From NCBI RefSeq assembly GCF_003932785.1, contig NZ_RQYT01000018.1, forward strand, positions 1-49,102: a DNA stretch of 49,102 bases, read 5' to 3'. Positions 23,530 through 33,070 of this stretch are shown here, one piece after another. The position numbers and the translations under genes are program-made. Position 1 is the stretch's first letter, and the number at the start of each line of letters is the position of its first letter. The notes beneath the pieces were generated by a model. That model saw nothing but the letters and a program-made list of their open reading frames with translations, did no database searches and was not told the origin of the DNA. The DNA is from Arachnia propionica (lineage in GTDB: Bacteria; Actinomycetota; Actinomycetes; Propionibacteriales; Propionibacteriaceae).

Positions 23530-24774
23530 GTGGACGTGGTGCACAGGAACGTGGAGTCTTGGGCCCGGGAGGTGTTGGGGGTCTCTCCCGTGCTCGTCAT
23601 CGAGGGGGCCCGGCAGGTCGGCAAGTCGACCCTCGTCTCGATGCTCGGGGACGAGGACACCACCTATGTCACGATGGACGACGACGTGGTCAGGGGGTTC
23701 GCGCAACGCGATCCCGTGGGGTTGCTGAGGTCGGGCGGGGGACGCCTCGTCATCGATGAGATCCAACGCTGTCCGGAGCTGATCCTGCCGCTCAAGATGG
23801 AGGTGGACAGGGATCGACGTCCGGGACGGTTCGTGCTCACGGGGTCGGCGAACCTGCTCCGGGTCCCGGGGGCAGAGGACTCCCTCGCCGGGCGCGCCAT
23901 GACGATCCGGCTGCATCCCTTCTCGCAGGGGGAACTGGCGGGTCGGGTCGATGACTGGGTTGCGGACGTGGTCGACGGTGCCTGGTCGGGGACGCGGATG
24001 GGTGGGGCCGGGCGCGGTGAGCGTGCGGACGTCGTCGACAGGCTGGTGCGCGGCGGCTATCCGCCGGTGCAGGGGATGTCGGACAGGCTGCGGACGGGCT
24101 GGCTCAGCGACTACGCCGATCGTCTGCTCGAACGGGACGCGCAGGACATCGGGGGTACCCAGGTGGCCCTGCTGCGCCGCATGGTGAGGCTGATCGCGGC
24201 TGCGCCGGGAGCGGAGTTGGTGATGGAGCGGATGGCCGAGACATTGGGCTGCTCGCGCCCGACCGCGCTGCGTCACCTGGAGGTCCTCGAGTCGTTGTTC
24301 CTGGTGCAGCGGCTGCCGGCCTGGTCGCGGAACCTGACGGGACGGCAGGTGCAACGCCCTAGGACGTACCTGACGGACACCGGGTTGGTTGCGGTTCTCG
24401 CGTCGTTGACGTCGGAGCATCTCCAGACAGCCCACGGCTCGGACCATCTGGGGCCGGTGCTGGAGAACTTCGTGGTGTCGGAGCTGCTGCGGCAACGCAG
24501 CTGGGCGCGGCACCCCTACGACCTGTTCCACTTCCGGGACCGCAACGGCTCGGAGGTGGATGTGGTCATCGAGACGCCTCGGGGCGTGATCGGGGTGGAG
24601 GTGAAGGCGGCAACGGCGGCCCGTAGTGACCACTTCAAACACCTGGTGAAGCTTCGGGACAAGCTGGGCGGCGAGTTCCTGGCGGGCATCGTCCTGACCC
24701 TCGGCGACGGGCAGCCGGCAGGTGACCGTCTGATGGCGATGCCGGTCTCGACGCTGTGGGGCAGTCCGGCCTGA
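23530..24774 (+). CDS. AAA_14/DUF4143 ATP-binding protein
   Basis: A 414-residue P-loop ATPase of the AAA_14 plus DUF4143 type. It has Walker A GARQVGKST (about 26-34), Walker B RLVIDEIQR, the sensor LTGSANLL, then a winged-helix-like stretch (METLGCSRPTALRHLEVLE in outline). It ends in the DUF4143 nuclease-like domain, with GSEVDVVIETP followed by GVEVKAA (a D...E-x-K pattern). The cellular role of these common proteins is not known. The start is GTG with no ribosome binding site and a TTAATG-like -10 only about 15 bp upstream, so a leaderless transcript is possible. Four 22-bp iterons abut it. Confidence 0.85.
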   Translation: MDVVHRNVESWAREVLGVSPVLVIEGARQVGKSTLVSMLGDEDTTYVTMDDDVVRGFAQRDPVGLLRSGGGRLVIDEIQRCPELILPLKMEVDRDRRPGRFVLTGSANLLRVPGAEDSLAGRAMTIRLHPFSQGELAGRVDDWVADVVDGAWSGTRMGGAGRGERADVVDRLVRGGYPPVQGMSDRLRTGWLSDYADRLLERDAQDIGGTQVALLRRMVRLIAAAPGAELVMERMAETLGCSRPTALRHLEVLESLFLVQRLPAWSRNLTGRQVQRPRTYLTDTGLVAVLASLTSEHLQTAHGSDHLGPVLENFVVSELLRQRSWARHPYDLFHFRDRNGSEVDVVIETPRGVIGVEVKAATAARSDHFKHLVKLRDKLGGEFLAGIVLTLGDGQPAGDRLMAMPVSTLWGSPA

Positions 24775-25066
24775 TCCTGCGAATGCGCGGAGCAACGCCC
24801 GTGGCGACGTCGCCAGGGGGCGTACGCCGTGCATGTGCAGGGTTTCTGCCAACAGGGGTCTCGCGAGCAGGGGCGTGCTGGAGAGCTGCGCGGTCACGAA
24901 CCGCCGTTCTGCTCTTGGTGAAACGTTTCAAACGGGGCTGTCGTTGAAGCAAAGCGGCGGTTCGTGCTCGGAGGGGGTGGGGCGCTGCCTCGTCGTTCTT
25001 GCAGGGTTTCCGCTTGACTCGAGCCCCAGGTGGGGGGCCTGTGGCCTGCTGTGCAACGATGGCCCC
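24775..25066. other. Intergenic region before tdh with a LacI-like palindrome
   Basis: I see no gene in this 292-bp gap. It contains a perfect 12-bp palindrome at 24919-24930 and no strong hairpin terminator after the ATPase gene. Confidence 0.55.
24919..24930. promoter_or_regulatory. Perfect palindrome TGAAACGTTTCA
   Basis: The sequence has the central CG and symmetry usual for LacI/GalR-family operators. It lies 137 bp before the tdh start. No LacI-type regulator is encoded in this window. Confidence 0.4.
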
Positions 25067-26098
25067 ATGCTGGCACTGGCGAAGACGCAGCCCGGTCCGG
25101 GTCTGGAGTTGATCGACGTTCCCGTTCCCACCCCCGGACCGAACGAAGTCCTCGTCAAGGTCGCTCGCACCGGGATCTGCGGCACCGACGTCCACATCGA
25201 CCGGTGGGACGGGTGGGCCGCCGCCACCGTCACCACCCCGCGCATCCTCGGCCACGAGTTCTGCGGCATCATCGTCGAGCTCGGCTCCGAGGTGAGCGGC
25301 CTGGAGGTCGGGCAGCTCGTCTCCGGTGAGGGGCACTACGTGTGTGGCCGCTGCCGCGCCTGCCTCGCCGGGCGCCGTCACCTGTGCCTGCGCACCCAGG
25401 GCATCGGCTACCACGTCGACGGCGCCTTCTGCGAGTACTTCGCCATGCCCGCCGCGAACATCTGGGTCCATCCCGACGACCTCGACCCCGACGTCGCCGC
25501 GATCTTCGACCCCTTCGGCAACGCCGTCCACGCCGCCCTCCAGTTCCCCGCCCTCGCCGAGGACGTCCTCGTCACCGGCGCCGGGCCCATCGGGATCATG
25601 GCGGCGCTCGTCGCGAAGTTCCAGGGCGCCCGCAACGTCGTCATCACCGACCTCAACGACGAGCGACTCGCCCTCGCCGCGTCCCTCGGCATCACCGCCA
25701 CCCTCAACCCGTCGCGCCAGTCCCTCACCGACATCTACCCCAGCCTCTCCATGCGGGAGGGCTTCGACATCGGGCTGGAGATGTCCGGCTCCGGGGCCGC
25801 CCTGCGCTCCATGATCGACCACATGACCCACGGCGGCCGCATCGCCCTCCTCGGCACCCCCGCCGACCCGCTCACCGTCGACTTCTCCACCATCATCTTC
25901 AACATGCTCACCATCCAGGGGGTCACCGGCCGCCAGATCTTCGAGACCTGGTACGCGATGAACGCCCTCATCCGCTCCGGCCTCGACATCTCCGGGGTCA
26001 TCACCCACCGCTTCGCCCCCACCGAACACGCCGAGGCCTTCGCCGTCGCCGGTGACGGGCGCTCAGGCAAGGTCGTACTCAACTGGGAGGAACTGTGA
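25067..26098 (+). CDS. tdh: L-threonine 3-dehydrogenase
   Basis: A zinc- and NAD-dependent medium-chain dehydrogenase that oxidises L-threonine to 2-amino-3-ketobutyrate. The 343-residue protein has the catalytic zinc ligand C38 with T40 and H43, GHE at 62-64, the structural zinc cysteines C93, C96, C99 and C107, and the nucleotide-binding GAGPIG. The ATG at 25067 has no clear ribosome binding site, so the message may be leaderless. Its stop overlaps the GTG of kbl, which encodes the next enzyme of the pathway and confirms the assignment. Confidence 0.94.
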   Translation: MLALAKTQPGPGLELIDVPVPTPGPNEVLVKVARTGICGTDVHIDRWDGWAAATVTTPRILGHEFCGIIVELGSEVSGLEVGQLVSGEGHYVCGRCRACLAGRRHLCLRTQGIGYHVDGAFCEYFAMPAANIWVHPDDLDPDVAAIFDPFGNAVHAALQFPALAEDVLVTGAGPIGIMAALVAKFQGARNVVITDLNDERLALAASLGITATLNPSRQSLTDIYPSLSMREGFDIGLEMSGSGAALRSMIDHMTHGGRIALLGTPADPLTVDFSTIIFNMLTIQGVTGRQIFETWYAMNALIRSGLDISGVITHRFAPTEHAEAFAVAGDGRSGKVVLNWEEL

Positions 26099-27282
26099 AC
26101 TTCATCGACGACATCTCGGCCCAGCTGGACCAGCTCCGCGCCGACGGCCTCTACAAGCACGAGGAACCGCTGACCACCGCGCAGTCCGCCCACGTCGCCA
26201 CCCCCTCCGGCGAGGTCATCAACCTCTGCGCCAACAACTACCTCGGCCTCGCCGACTCCCCCGTCCTCATCGACGCCGCCAAGGCCGCCCTCGACCGGTG
26301 GGGCTTCGGCATGGCCTCCGTCCGTTTCATCTGCGGCACCCAGACCCAGCACCAGGACCTGGAGCGAGCCCTCACCGCCTTCCTCCGCCCCGGCGCCGCC
26401 GACGACTTCGACACCATCCTCTACTCGTCGTGCTTCGACGCCAACGGCGGACTGTTCGAGACCCTCTTCGGTGAGCAGGACGCCATCATCTCCGACGAGC
26501 TCAACCACGCCTCCATCATTGACGGGGTGCGGCTCAGCAAGGCCGCCCGCTTCCGCTACCGGAACCGTGACCTCGACGACCTGCGCGCCCAGCTCGAGGC
26601 TGCCTCCGGGGCCCGCCACAAGGTCATCGCCACCGACGGCGTGTTCTCGATGGACGGCTACGTCGCCCCCCTCGACGAGATCTGCGCCCTCGCCGACGAC
26701 TACGACGCCCTGGTCATGGTCGACGACTCCCACGCCGTCGGCTTCGTCGGCCCCACCGGCGCGGGCACCCCGGAGCAGTTCGGCGTCACGGACCGCGTCG
26801 ACATCCTCACCGGCACCCTCGGTAAGGCCCTCGGTGGCGCCTCCGGCGGCTACACCTGCGCCCGGGGGAAGATCGTCGAGTGGCTGCGGCAGCGCTCCCG
26901 GCCCTACCTGTTCAGCAACTCCCTGGCCCCGTCGATCGTCGCCGCCACCCTCGCCACCCTCGACCTGCTCGCCTCCTCCGGCGACCTCTTGGCGCGGCTC
27001 CGCGACAACACCTCCTACTTCCGTCGCCGCATGACGGAGGAGGGCTTTGAGATCCCCGTCTCCGACCACGCCATCGTCCCCGTCATGATCGGCGACGCGG
27101 TGCGTGCGGCCCGCATGGCCGATGCCATCCTCGCCCGCGGCGTGTACGTGCGGGCCTTCAGCTACCCGGTCGTGCCGAAGGGCAAGGCCCGCATCCGTAC
27201 CCAGCTGTCGGCCGCCCTCACCCGCGACGACCTCGACAAGGCGATCCAGGCCTTCATCGAGGCCCGGGACGAGGTCGGCTGA
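26095..27282 (+). CDS. kbl: Glycine C-acetyltransferase (2-amino-3-ketobutyrate CoA ligase)
   Basis: A PLP enzyme that splits 2-amino-3-ketobutyrate with CoA into glycine and acetyl-CoA, completing threonine catabolism after Tdh. The 395-residue protein has the family's [31 protein letters not shown] and the Schiff-base K244 in [15 protein letters not shown]. It starts with GTG inside the tdh stop (GTGA). It is convergent with the sugar-binding protein gene, with a 14-bp gap and no visible terminator. Confidence 0.95.
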   Translation: MNFIDDISAQLDQLRADGLYKHEEPLTTAQSAHVATPSGEVINLCANNYLGLADSPVLIDAAKAALDRWGFGMASVRFICGTQTQHQDLERALTAFLRPGAADDFDTILYSSCFDANGGLFETLFGEQDAIISDELNHASIIDGVRLSKAARFRYRNRDLDDLRAQLEAASGARHKVIATDGVFSMDGYVAPLDEICALADDYDALVMVDDSHAVGFVGPTGAGTPEQFGVTDRVDILTGTLGKALGGASGGYTCARGKIVEWLRQRSRPYLFSNSLAPSIVAATLATLDLLASSGDLLARLRDNTSYFRRRMTEEGFEIPVSDHAIVPVMIGDAVRAARMADAILARGVYVRAFSYPVVPKGKARIRTQLSAALTRDDLDKAIQAFIEARDEVG

Positions 27283-27296
27283 GCCAGCGGCCAGCC

Positions 27297-28643
27297 CTAC
27301 GAGGTCAGCTCCAGCAGCCGGTTCACCTGGTTGTTGAGCTCGGTGAAATGGCTCACGTCGCGCTGGCCCACGTAGACGGCCTCGAATCCGGGGATGGTCA
27401 ACGCCGCCACGTCCGCCGCATTGCTGGTGACCGCCAGGGTGCGGGTGGTGCCCTCCTCCAGATGGACCGTGAAGGCGCTCACGTCCAGCCCCGCCTCGGC
27501 CCTCACCTCAAGCGCACGCCTGGTCGCCTCCAGCCTCGCCGGGAACACCGCCCCCGCCTCGGCGATCATCATCTGACACTCCGAGGAACCGAGGTAGGCG
27601 ACCCACTTCGCCGCCGCCTCCTTGTCATCGGCGAACTTGGTGATCGAGTCGGCCAACCCGTTGAAAGGGCTGGCCCGGTGTCCCAGCGGCCCGACCGGGG
27701 TGGGTGCGATCTGGAGCTGGATGTCCGGGATGGAGGCGAAGGAGGAGATCATCCAGGACCCGTTCATCCCGAGCACGGCCTTGCCCTGGGCCACCTGCTG
27801 GTAGGAGCCGAGCTGGTTGCCGAAGGTCTCGTAGGACGGCATGTACCCCTTGTCGACGAGGCCGTAGTACCAGGCCATCACCTTCTGGAACTCGGGGTCG
27901 TCCATGTTGAAGCGTCGCCCCCACGGGTTCTTGTCCAGCGGCTCCCAGTCGACGGCCCCCGCGTAGGCCCCCCACGTGGTCTGCCCGAGCGCATCCCCGC
28001 CCGCGCCGTCGGAGGCCAAGCCGTAGACGGCGACGTTGTCCTTGTCGAAGCCCGGCTCGTCGCCCCGCCTACCGTTGACGTCGACGCTCAGATGGGCGAT
28101 CACCTTCTCGAAGGAGCCGCCGTCGTCGGGATTCCAGTCCATGCTGGTCAGCTGCTCCCGGGTGATCCCGGCAGCATCGGTGACCCGCTCGTCGTAGAAG
28201 TAGCCGACGGTGTCCCAGTCCTTGGGGATGCCGTAGCGTCTGCCGTCCTGCCCCTTCCACAGCTCAGCCAGACCGGCGGCGTACTCGCTGTCGTCGATCT
28301 GTGCGGTGGCCTGGAGGTCGTCGAGGGGCACCAGCACCTCCAGGTCGATGAACTGGGCGTACTTGCCGAGGTGGTTGGTGAACACGTCCGGGGCCTGATC
28401 CGCGATGAACCCGGCGGTCAGTTTGGCCCAGTAGTCGTCCCAGCCGTACTGGGTGATCTGGACCTTGACTCCCGTGCTGGCCTCGAAGGCGTCGGCGCAC
28501 TTCTGGTAGCCGGGCTGCTGGATGGAGTCCCAGAGCCAGTAGTCGATCACCCCGTCGCCCTGCGCCTTGGTGGTGGAGCACCCGGTGAGCAGGAGGGTGC
28601 TGGCGGTTGCCGCGGCGATGAATGCCGTGAATCTGCGGTTCAT
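27297..28643 (-). CDS. ABC sugar transporter substrate-binding lipoprotein
   Basis: A family 1 extracellular solute-binding protein of 448 residues. It has a lipoprotein signal peptide with lipobox LTGC (C22), so it is anchored outside the membrane. It has typical features such as DVFTNHLGKYAQF, DWDTVGYFYDE, AVLGMNGSWMISSF and AAKWVAYLGSSE. It should deliver an oligosaccharide to the two permeases encoded upstream. The linked alpha-galactosidase suggests melibiose, raffinose or related alpha-galactosides. I chose the ATG at 28643; the frame upstream is antisense to nothing useful and lacks a signal. Confidence 0.92.
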   Translation of the reverse strand: MNRRFTAFIAAATASTLLLTGCSTTKAQGDGVIDYWLWDSIQQPGYQKCADAFEASTGVKVQITQYGWDDYWAKLTAGFIADQAPDVFTNHLGKYAQFIDLEVLVPLDDLQATAQIDDSEYAAGLAELWKGQDGRRYGIPKDWDTVGYFYDERVTDAAGITREQLTSMDWNPDDGGSFEKVIAHLSVDVNGRRGDEPGFDKDNVAVYGLASDGAGGDALGQTTWGAYAGAVDWEPLDKNPWGRRFNMDDPEFQKVMAWYYGLVDKGYMPSYETFGNQLGSYQQVAQGKAVLGMNGSWMISSFASIPDIQLQIAPTPVGPLGHRASPFNGLADSITKFADDKEAAAKWVAYLGSSECQMMIAEAGAVFPARLEATRRALEVRAEAGLDVSAFTVHLEEGTTRTLAVTSNAADVAALTIPGFEAVYVGQRDVSHFTELNNQVNRLLELTS

Positions 28644-28651
28644 GGTGGACC

Positions 28652-29590
28652 TCACTTGATTCCGCTGAAGCCGATGGAGTTGACGATTCTCTTCGCGCTG
28701 CAGGCGAACAGGACGAGCATGGGAATGGCTGCGACGAGGGCGGCCGCCATCAATCCGGACCAGTCCGGCCCGGTGTTGGGGTTCTGGGCCCGGAACACAC
28801 CCAGGCCGACGTTGAGGACCCGGGAATTGTCGGTGTAGGAGACCATCAACGGCCAGAAGTAGTCGTTCCAGGAGGTGATGAACGTCAGGATCGACAAGGT
28901 GGCGATCGGCGCGGCCGACATCGGCAGGATCAACCGGAAGAAGATCCCGACCTTGCTGGACCCGTCCAACAATGCCGCCTCCTCGAGTTCCACCGGGACA
29001 TTCATGAAGAACTGCCGGAGGAAGAACACGGCGAAGGGGGACATCAGCATCGTCGGTAGGGAGATGCCGAGCAGGGTGTCGATCAGCCCGAGCTGCTTGA
29101 TGAGCACGAAGTTCGGCAGGAAGGTGAAGATCGCCGGCACCATCAGACCAGCCAGCACCAAGGTGTAGACGAGGTTGCGTCCCGGCCACTTCAGGCGCGC
29201 GAACGCGTAGGCCGCGCAGGCGGAGAAGAAGACCTGGCCGATGGTCACGACCGTGGCGACCACGATGCTGTTGGCCAGGTAGCGCCAGAAGTTGATGGCC
29301 TGGCCGGAGCCGCCCTCCGCGATGGCGGCCTCCCCGGTCTGCAACCCGAACACCCGGGCGAAACTTCCGGTGTTGAAGTCGACGGGAAGCAGGCTCGTCG
29401 CGCCCGAGTACAGGGCGGCATTGGAGGAGAAGGCGGTGCGGATCATCCAGTAGAAGGGAATGAGGGTGACAAGCAGGATCACACCCATGAACACCCAGGC
29501 CAGGATGGTTCCGATCGAGACCGGTTTCCTGGATCCGGTGTCACGCTTCTCGACGGCGGGTGCGGTGGGGGAGGTTGCGATGCTGGACAT
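28652..29590 (-). CDS. ABC sugar transporter permease, MalG/LacG type
   Basis: A 312-residue inner-membrane permease with about six transmembrane helices. The EAA loop is EEAALLDGSSKVGIFFRLILP. The first helix is GTILAWVFMGVILLVTLIPFYWMI. It pairs with the other permease and imports the sugar captured by the lipoprotein. It is 8 bp from each neighbour, so the three transporter genes are one operon. No ATPase gene is present; a shared MsmK/MalK-like ATPase elsewhere is presumably used. Confidence 0.92.
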   Translation of the reverse strand: MSSIATSPTAPAVEKRDTGSRKPVSIGTILAWVFMGVILLVTLIPFYWMIRTAFSSNAALYSGATSLLPVDFNTGSFARVFGLQTGEAAIAEGGSGQAINFWRYLANSIVVATVVTIGQVFFSACAAYAFARLKWPGRNLVYTLVLAGLMVPAIFTFLPNFVLIKQLGLIDTLLGISLPTMLMSPFAVFFLRQFFMNVPVELEEAALLDGSSKVGIFFRLILPMSAAPIATLSILTFITSWNDYFWPLMVSYTDNSRVLNVGLGVFRAQNPNTGPDWSGLMAAALVAAIPMLVLFACSAKRIVNSIGFSGIK

Positions 29591-29598
29591 GACGCTCC

Positions 29599-30513
29599 TC
29601 AGTTCAGATCGGTCTCACCGGCACGGGTGAGCCGGTACTGGAGGACGGTGATGACCACGAGGATCAGCAGCAGGCCGACCGACAACGCGGCGGCGTAGCC
29701 GAACTGGAACCTCCCGAAAGCCATGTCATAGATGTAGTACTGCAGGACCCGGGAGGAGTTGACCGGCCCGCCCGCCGTGGTCACGGCGACGGTGTCGAAG
29801 ACCTGGAACGACCCGATGATCGTCATGATGAGCACCAGGGCCAGGATCGGACGCAGCAACGGGATGGTGATGCGCCAGAACATCTGCCACTCGGAGGCCC
29901 CATCCACACGGGCCGCCTCGTAGGCCGACTCGGGGATGGTCTGCAACCCGGCGAAGATCAACAGGGCCGTGTATCCCACGTGGCGCCACACGTTGATCAA
30001 GGCGATGGTGGGGATCACCGTCGCATCACTGGCGAGGAACGGGATCCGCTCCAACCCGAGGCTGACCAGGATCTGATTGCCCAGCCCCAGCTGGGTGTCC
30101 AGGATCCAGAAGAACACCAGGGCCGCCACCACGTTGGAGACCAGGTAAGGGGTCAGCACCAGGGAACGGATCACCGTGGACTGGGTGAGGCGGTGCATCA
30201 GCACCGCGATGATGAGGGCGAGGACCGTCTGGATGCCGATGTTGACCACGACGTAGTAGATGGTGACCCAGGCCGCGTTCCAGAACATCGGGTCCTCGAG
30301 CATCCGCAGGTAGTTCCTGATGCCGACACCCTTGGGGCTGGTGAGCAGGTTGAAGTCGGTGAAGCTCAGGGCGATGCCGTACAGCGTCGGCCAGATCAGG
30401 AAGACCACCAGCCCCAGCACCGCTGGGGCGATCATGACCAGGGCGAGCCGTAGATCGCTGCGAGAGCGTCTCCCTCCTCCCCGTGACGCGACAACACCGT
30501 TGATCTGTGACAT
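29599..30513 (-). CDS. ABC sugar transporter permease, MalF/LacF type
   Basis: The 304-residue partner permease, with about six helices and the EAA loop YEAARVDGASEWQMFWRITIPLLRP shortened to its core YEAARVDGASEWQ. The ATG at 30513 lies 5 bp after GGAGGT; the GTG one codon earlier is too close to be used. It lies 72 bp downstream of the alpha-galactosidase stop, so the enzyme and transporter are likely co-transcribed. Confidence 0.92.
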   Translation of the reverse strand: MSQINGVVASRGGGRRSRSDLRLALVMIAPAVLGLVVFLIWPTLYGIALSFTDFNLLTSPKGVGIRNYLRMLEDPMFWNAAWVTIYYVVVNIGIQTVLALIIAVLMHRLTQSTVIRSLVLTPYLVSNVVAALVFFWILDTQLGLGNQILVSLGLERIPFLASDATVIPTIALINVWRHVGYTALLIFAGLQTIPESAYEAARVDGASEWQMFWRITIPLLRPILALVLIMTIIGSFQVFDTVAVTTAGGPVNSSRVLQYYIYDMAFGRFQFGYAAALSVGLLLILVVITVLQYRLTRAGETDLN

Positions 30514-30585
30514 CACTCACCTCCATTGGCAGGATTGCAGTCCCTGTCTACAGAGGCGATGGAGGTTGTGCAAGGCGACTCGTCG

Positions 30586-32733
30586 TCAATGTGGAACGAT
30601 CCGGATGTCGAACAGGATCGCCGTCGAGGGCCGCAGTACCGGGGCCTGCACACCGATGCTGGCCAACTGCGCCCCGGTCAGGCGGGGCGGGTCCTCTCGC
30701 AGCCACGGCACCTGCACCCGTTCCGGCAGCGGCAGCCGCTCGATGACGTGGATCTCGTGAAGCCGGTCCGGCTGAAGTCCCGGGAAACGGATCATCCCCA
30801 GTCCCGCCTCCGAGGTGTTCTCGACGGCGGCGAGGCTGTAGATGCCACCCTCTGGCCCCACGATGCCCTTGAACCACACACCGGGCTCCGGGAGCTCCTG
30901 CCGGACCAACCGACCGGTCAACAGGCGATGCCGGTTCGCCTTGTACCAGTCGATCCACCACTTCAGGGCCGCGATCTCCTCGTCGCTGGCCCGGGCCAGG
31001 TCCCACTCGATGCCGAGATGCCCGAACACGGCCGTCGCGGCTCGGTACTCGAGGTCGTGCCAGCGCCCGGTCACGTGGGAGTGCCCTGAGGCGATGTGGG
31101 AGCCCATCACCTCGGCCGGCAGCAGCTGGCCGGTCCACCACAGCATGCGCTGTCGATCGTCCGGGTCGATGTTGTCGGAGACCCACACCCGCTGCACCCG
31201 CTCCATCACCTCGAGGTCGATGCGGGCCCCTCCCGAGGAGCAGGATTCGAACTCGATGTGCGGGAAGCGGCGACGCAGTTCGTCCAGCAGCCGATAGAAG
31301 GCGCGGGTCTGGGCGGAGACGGCGGCCCGACCCAGTGGTGCCGTCCCTGCGTCGACGAGGTCCCGGTTGTGGTCCCACTTGACGTAGTCGATGGCATATT
31401 CCTCGAACAGGGCGCTCATCTGCCCCAGCACGTGGTCGTAGGCCTCGGGGATCGACAGGTTCAGCACCTGCTGGTGGCGGCTCCTGATCGGCAACCGGTC
31501 GTCGAGCTGCATGATCCACTCGGGGTGGGCGCGGGCCACATCCGAGTCCTCGTTGACCATCTCCGGTTCGAACCAGAGGCCGAACTGCATCCCGAGGGCC
31601 TTGACCCGGTCGACGAGGGGGTGCAGCCCGTCCGGCCACACGTCGGGGCTGACCACCCAGTCTCCCAGCCCTGCCGTGTCATCGCGGCGAGCCCCGAACC
31701 AGCCGTCGTCGAGGACGTAGCGTTCGACGCCGAGATCGGCGGCCCGCTCCGCCAGGTCCAGGAGCCGTTCGCTGTCATGGTCGAAGTAGACGGCCTCCCA
31801 GACGTTGAGGGAGACGGGGCGTTCGGCGTCGGGAGCCGACGGCAGTGAGCGGAGGTGTTCGTGGAACCTGGCCGCCTGGGCGTCGAGGCCGACGGCGTGG
31901 TTGAAGTGGACGGTGGGGGTCGTGTATCCCTGCCCGGGGGCGAGCCTTCCCTCGCCCGGCAGCAGCAGTTCGCCACCGCCGATGACCTGCGCCCCGTGCA
32001 ACTCACGTTCGGCGAGGTGGATGTGGTTGCCGCTCCAGGCGACGTGGCAGCCCCACAGCTCGCCGTCCTGGTAGCCGAATCCGGCCTCGCCCACGGTCAG
32101 GACGAAAGGCGAGTCCGCGCCGGTGCGGCCGTGTCGGCCCTCGCGACGGTGGGCGCCGACGTGCAGCGTGTGTCGCTGCGGCACCCGCTCCACCGCCCAC
32201 CGCCCGGCGAAGTCCATCACCTCGCGGGCGCGGGACGGGACCGGAAGGCGCAGGGTGAGTTCCGTGAGGTCGAAGGGGGAGTCCCCAACATTGGTGATCT
32301 GAGCACTGGCGGTCACCAGTCCACTGGGCAGCAGCTCCAGCCACAACCACAGGTCGAGTTCTGCCGCCGTCGCGCTCAGGTGGAACCCGAGTCGAGCCGG
32401 TCCCGTGGCGACGAACCCCGTCACGGGGGAACCGTCGAGCAGCACCTCGCGGGTCCGCCAGTGTGGGCTCCACCCCACCCCGTCGCGCGACCCGATCAAC
32501 CCCGGGGACCCGGTCCAACCGAACCTGGCCTCGGGCACGATCCCCACCCGGAGCGCCTCATCCAGTCCGTTCCCGGTCCTCATCCAGGCCGCCCCCGAGG
32601 CCAACGCCTCGAACTGGTCCTCGTCGACGGGTCCGGGGTCGCCGCCCCAGTGGATCACCTCAGGCATGCCGTCCTCAGGGGCTGCGATCAGGAGCGCGAC
32701 TCCGGCGGCGCGGGCTGCAACACGTGGGTACAC
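30586..32733 (-). CDS. Alpha-galactosidase, glycoside hydrolase family 36
   Basis: A retaining hydrolase of terminal alpha-galactosyl residues (melibiose, raffinose). The 715-residue protein has the GH36 signatures YVLDDGWFG, WFEPEMVN, the nucleophile D454 in YVKWDHNRD, ESCSSGGARID, and the acid/base D520 in WVSDNID. There is no signal peptide, so it acts in the cytoplasm after transport. The start is GTG at 32733, about 6 bp after GAGGAG. It heads the sugar operon, and its upstream region holds the opposed repeat array and a 15-bp palindrome. Assignment is firm; linkage preference is not. Confidence 0.94.
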   Translation of the reverse strand: MYPRVAARAAGVALLIAAPEDGMPEVIHWGGDPGPVDEDQFEALASGAAWMRTGNGLDEALRVGIVPEARFGWTGSPGLIGSRDGVGWSPHWRTREVLLDGSPVTGFVATGPARLGFHLSATAAELDLWLWLELLPSGLVTASAQITNVGDSPFDLTELTLRLPVPSRAREVMDFAGRWAVERVPQRHTLHVGAHRREGRHGRTGADSPFVLTVGEAGFGYQDGELWGCHVAWSGNHIHLAERELHGAQVIGGGELLLPGEGRLAPGQGYTTPTVHFNHAVGLDAQAARFHEHLRSLPSAPDAERPVSLNVWEAVYFDHDSERLLDLAERAADLGVERYVLDDGWFGARRDDTAGLGDWVVSPDVWPDGLHPLVDRVKALGMQFGLWFEPEMVNEDSDVARAHPEWIMQLDDRLPIRSRHQQVLNLSIPEAYDHVLGQMSALFEEYAIDYVKWDHNRDLVDAGTAPLGRAAVSAQTRAFYRLLDELRRRFPHIEFESCSSGGARIDLEVMERVQRVWVSDNIDPDDRQRMLWWTGQLLPAEVMGSHIASGHSHVTGRWHDLEYRAATAVFGHLGIEWDLARASDEEIAALKWWIDWYKANRHRLLTGRLVRQELPEPGVWFKGIVGPEGGIYSLAAVENTSEAGLGMIRFPGLQPDRLHEIHVIERLPLPERVQVPWLREDPPRLTGAQLASIGVQAPVLRPSTAILFDIRIVPH

Positions 32734-32828
32734 CAGAACTCCTCACTGTCTGCTCCCTGAACTCTAGTCCACGGTCCCCCGGGTCCCGCCCGGGGGAGGT
32801 CCGTGAGGGCTCAGCCCCTTGTGGGAAG

Positions 32829-32843
32829 CAGGTTCAGAACCTG
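32829..32843. promoter_or_regulatory. Palindrome CAGGTT-CAG-AACCTG
   Basis: This 15-bp inverted repeat lies about 100 bp upstream of the alpha-galactosidase start, between it and the repeat array. It could be an operator for sugar control. No local regulator of the operon is encoded beside it. Confidence 0.35.
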
Positions 32844-32867
32844 AGGATCTGGTCGACCCCCCGTTGT

Positions 32868-32992
32868 TTCGCCTGCCTTGAGGCCGCTTCGCCTGCCATT
32901 TTCGCGGCTCGCCTGTCTTGTTTGGCAGGTGAATTGAAAGAAGGCAGGCGTTTCCCACCCAAGGCAGGCGAACCCGTCGTAAGGCAGGCGAA
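32868..32992. repeat. Opposed array of seven 12-bp units (TTCGCCTGCCTT / AAGGCAGGCGAA)
   Basis: Three forward units start at 32868, 32888 and 32908 (exact 20-bp period; the second and third each carry one or two changes). Four reverse-complement units start at 32922, 32941, 32961 and 32981 (19- to 20-bp period). The arms face each other around 32920. Solitary relatives lie at 19216-19234 (exact over 19 bp) and 12192-12216 (degenerate). The function is unknown; possibilities include a multi-site operator, a REP-like element or a large hairpin. Confidence 0.9.
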
Positions 32993-33070
32993 ACCAAGGG
33001 GAGCGGGGACGGGGACGGCGCAGGCGCGGCGCAGGCCGGGGCGCTGAAGGGCTGACTACGGGCGGGTGGG

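Larger units (their letters stand above)
32734..33070. other. Upstream region of the sugar operon
   Basis: This 337-bp gap between the alpha-galactosidase start and the end of the small acidic gene has no supportable CDS. It holds a GC hairpin (CCCCCGGG/CCCGGGGG at 32776-32796), a 15-bp palindrome and the seven-unit array. Confidence 0.6.

Noticed and set aside
32776-32796. Terminator hairpin CCCCCGGG/CCCGGGGG
   Set aside because: The stem is good, but there is no T-run on either strand. It might be structural or chance, so it is noted only within the intergenic entry.
32868-32992. CRISPR array
   Set aside because: The units are only 12 bp, the spacers are about 8 bp and related to one another, the orientation flips half-way, and no cas gene is present.
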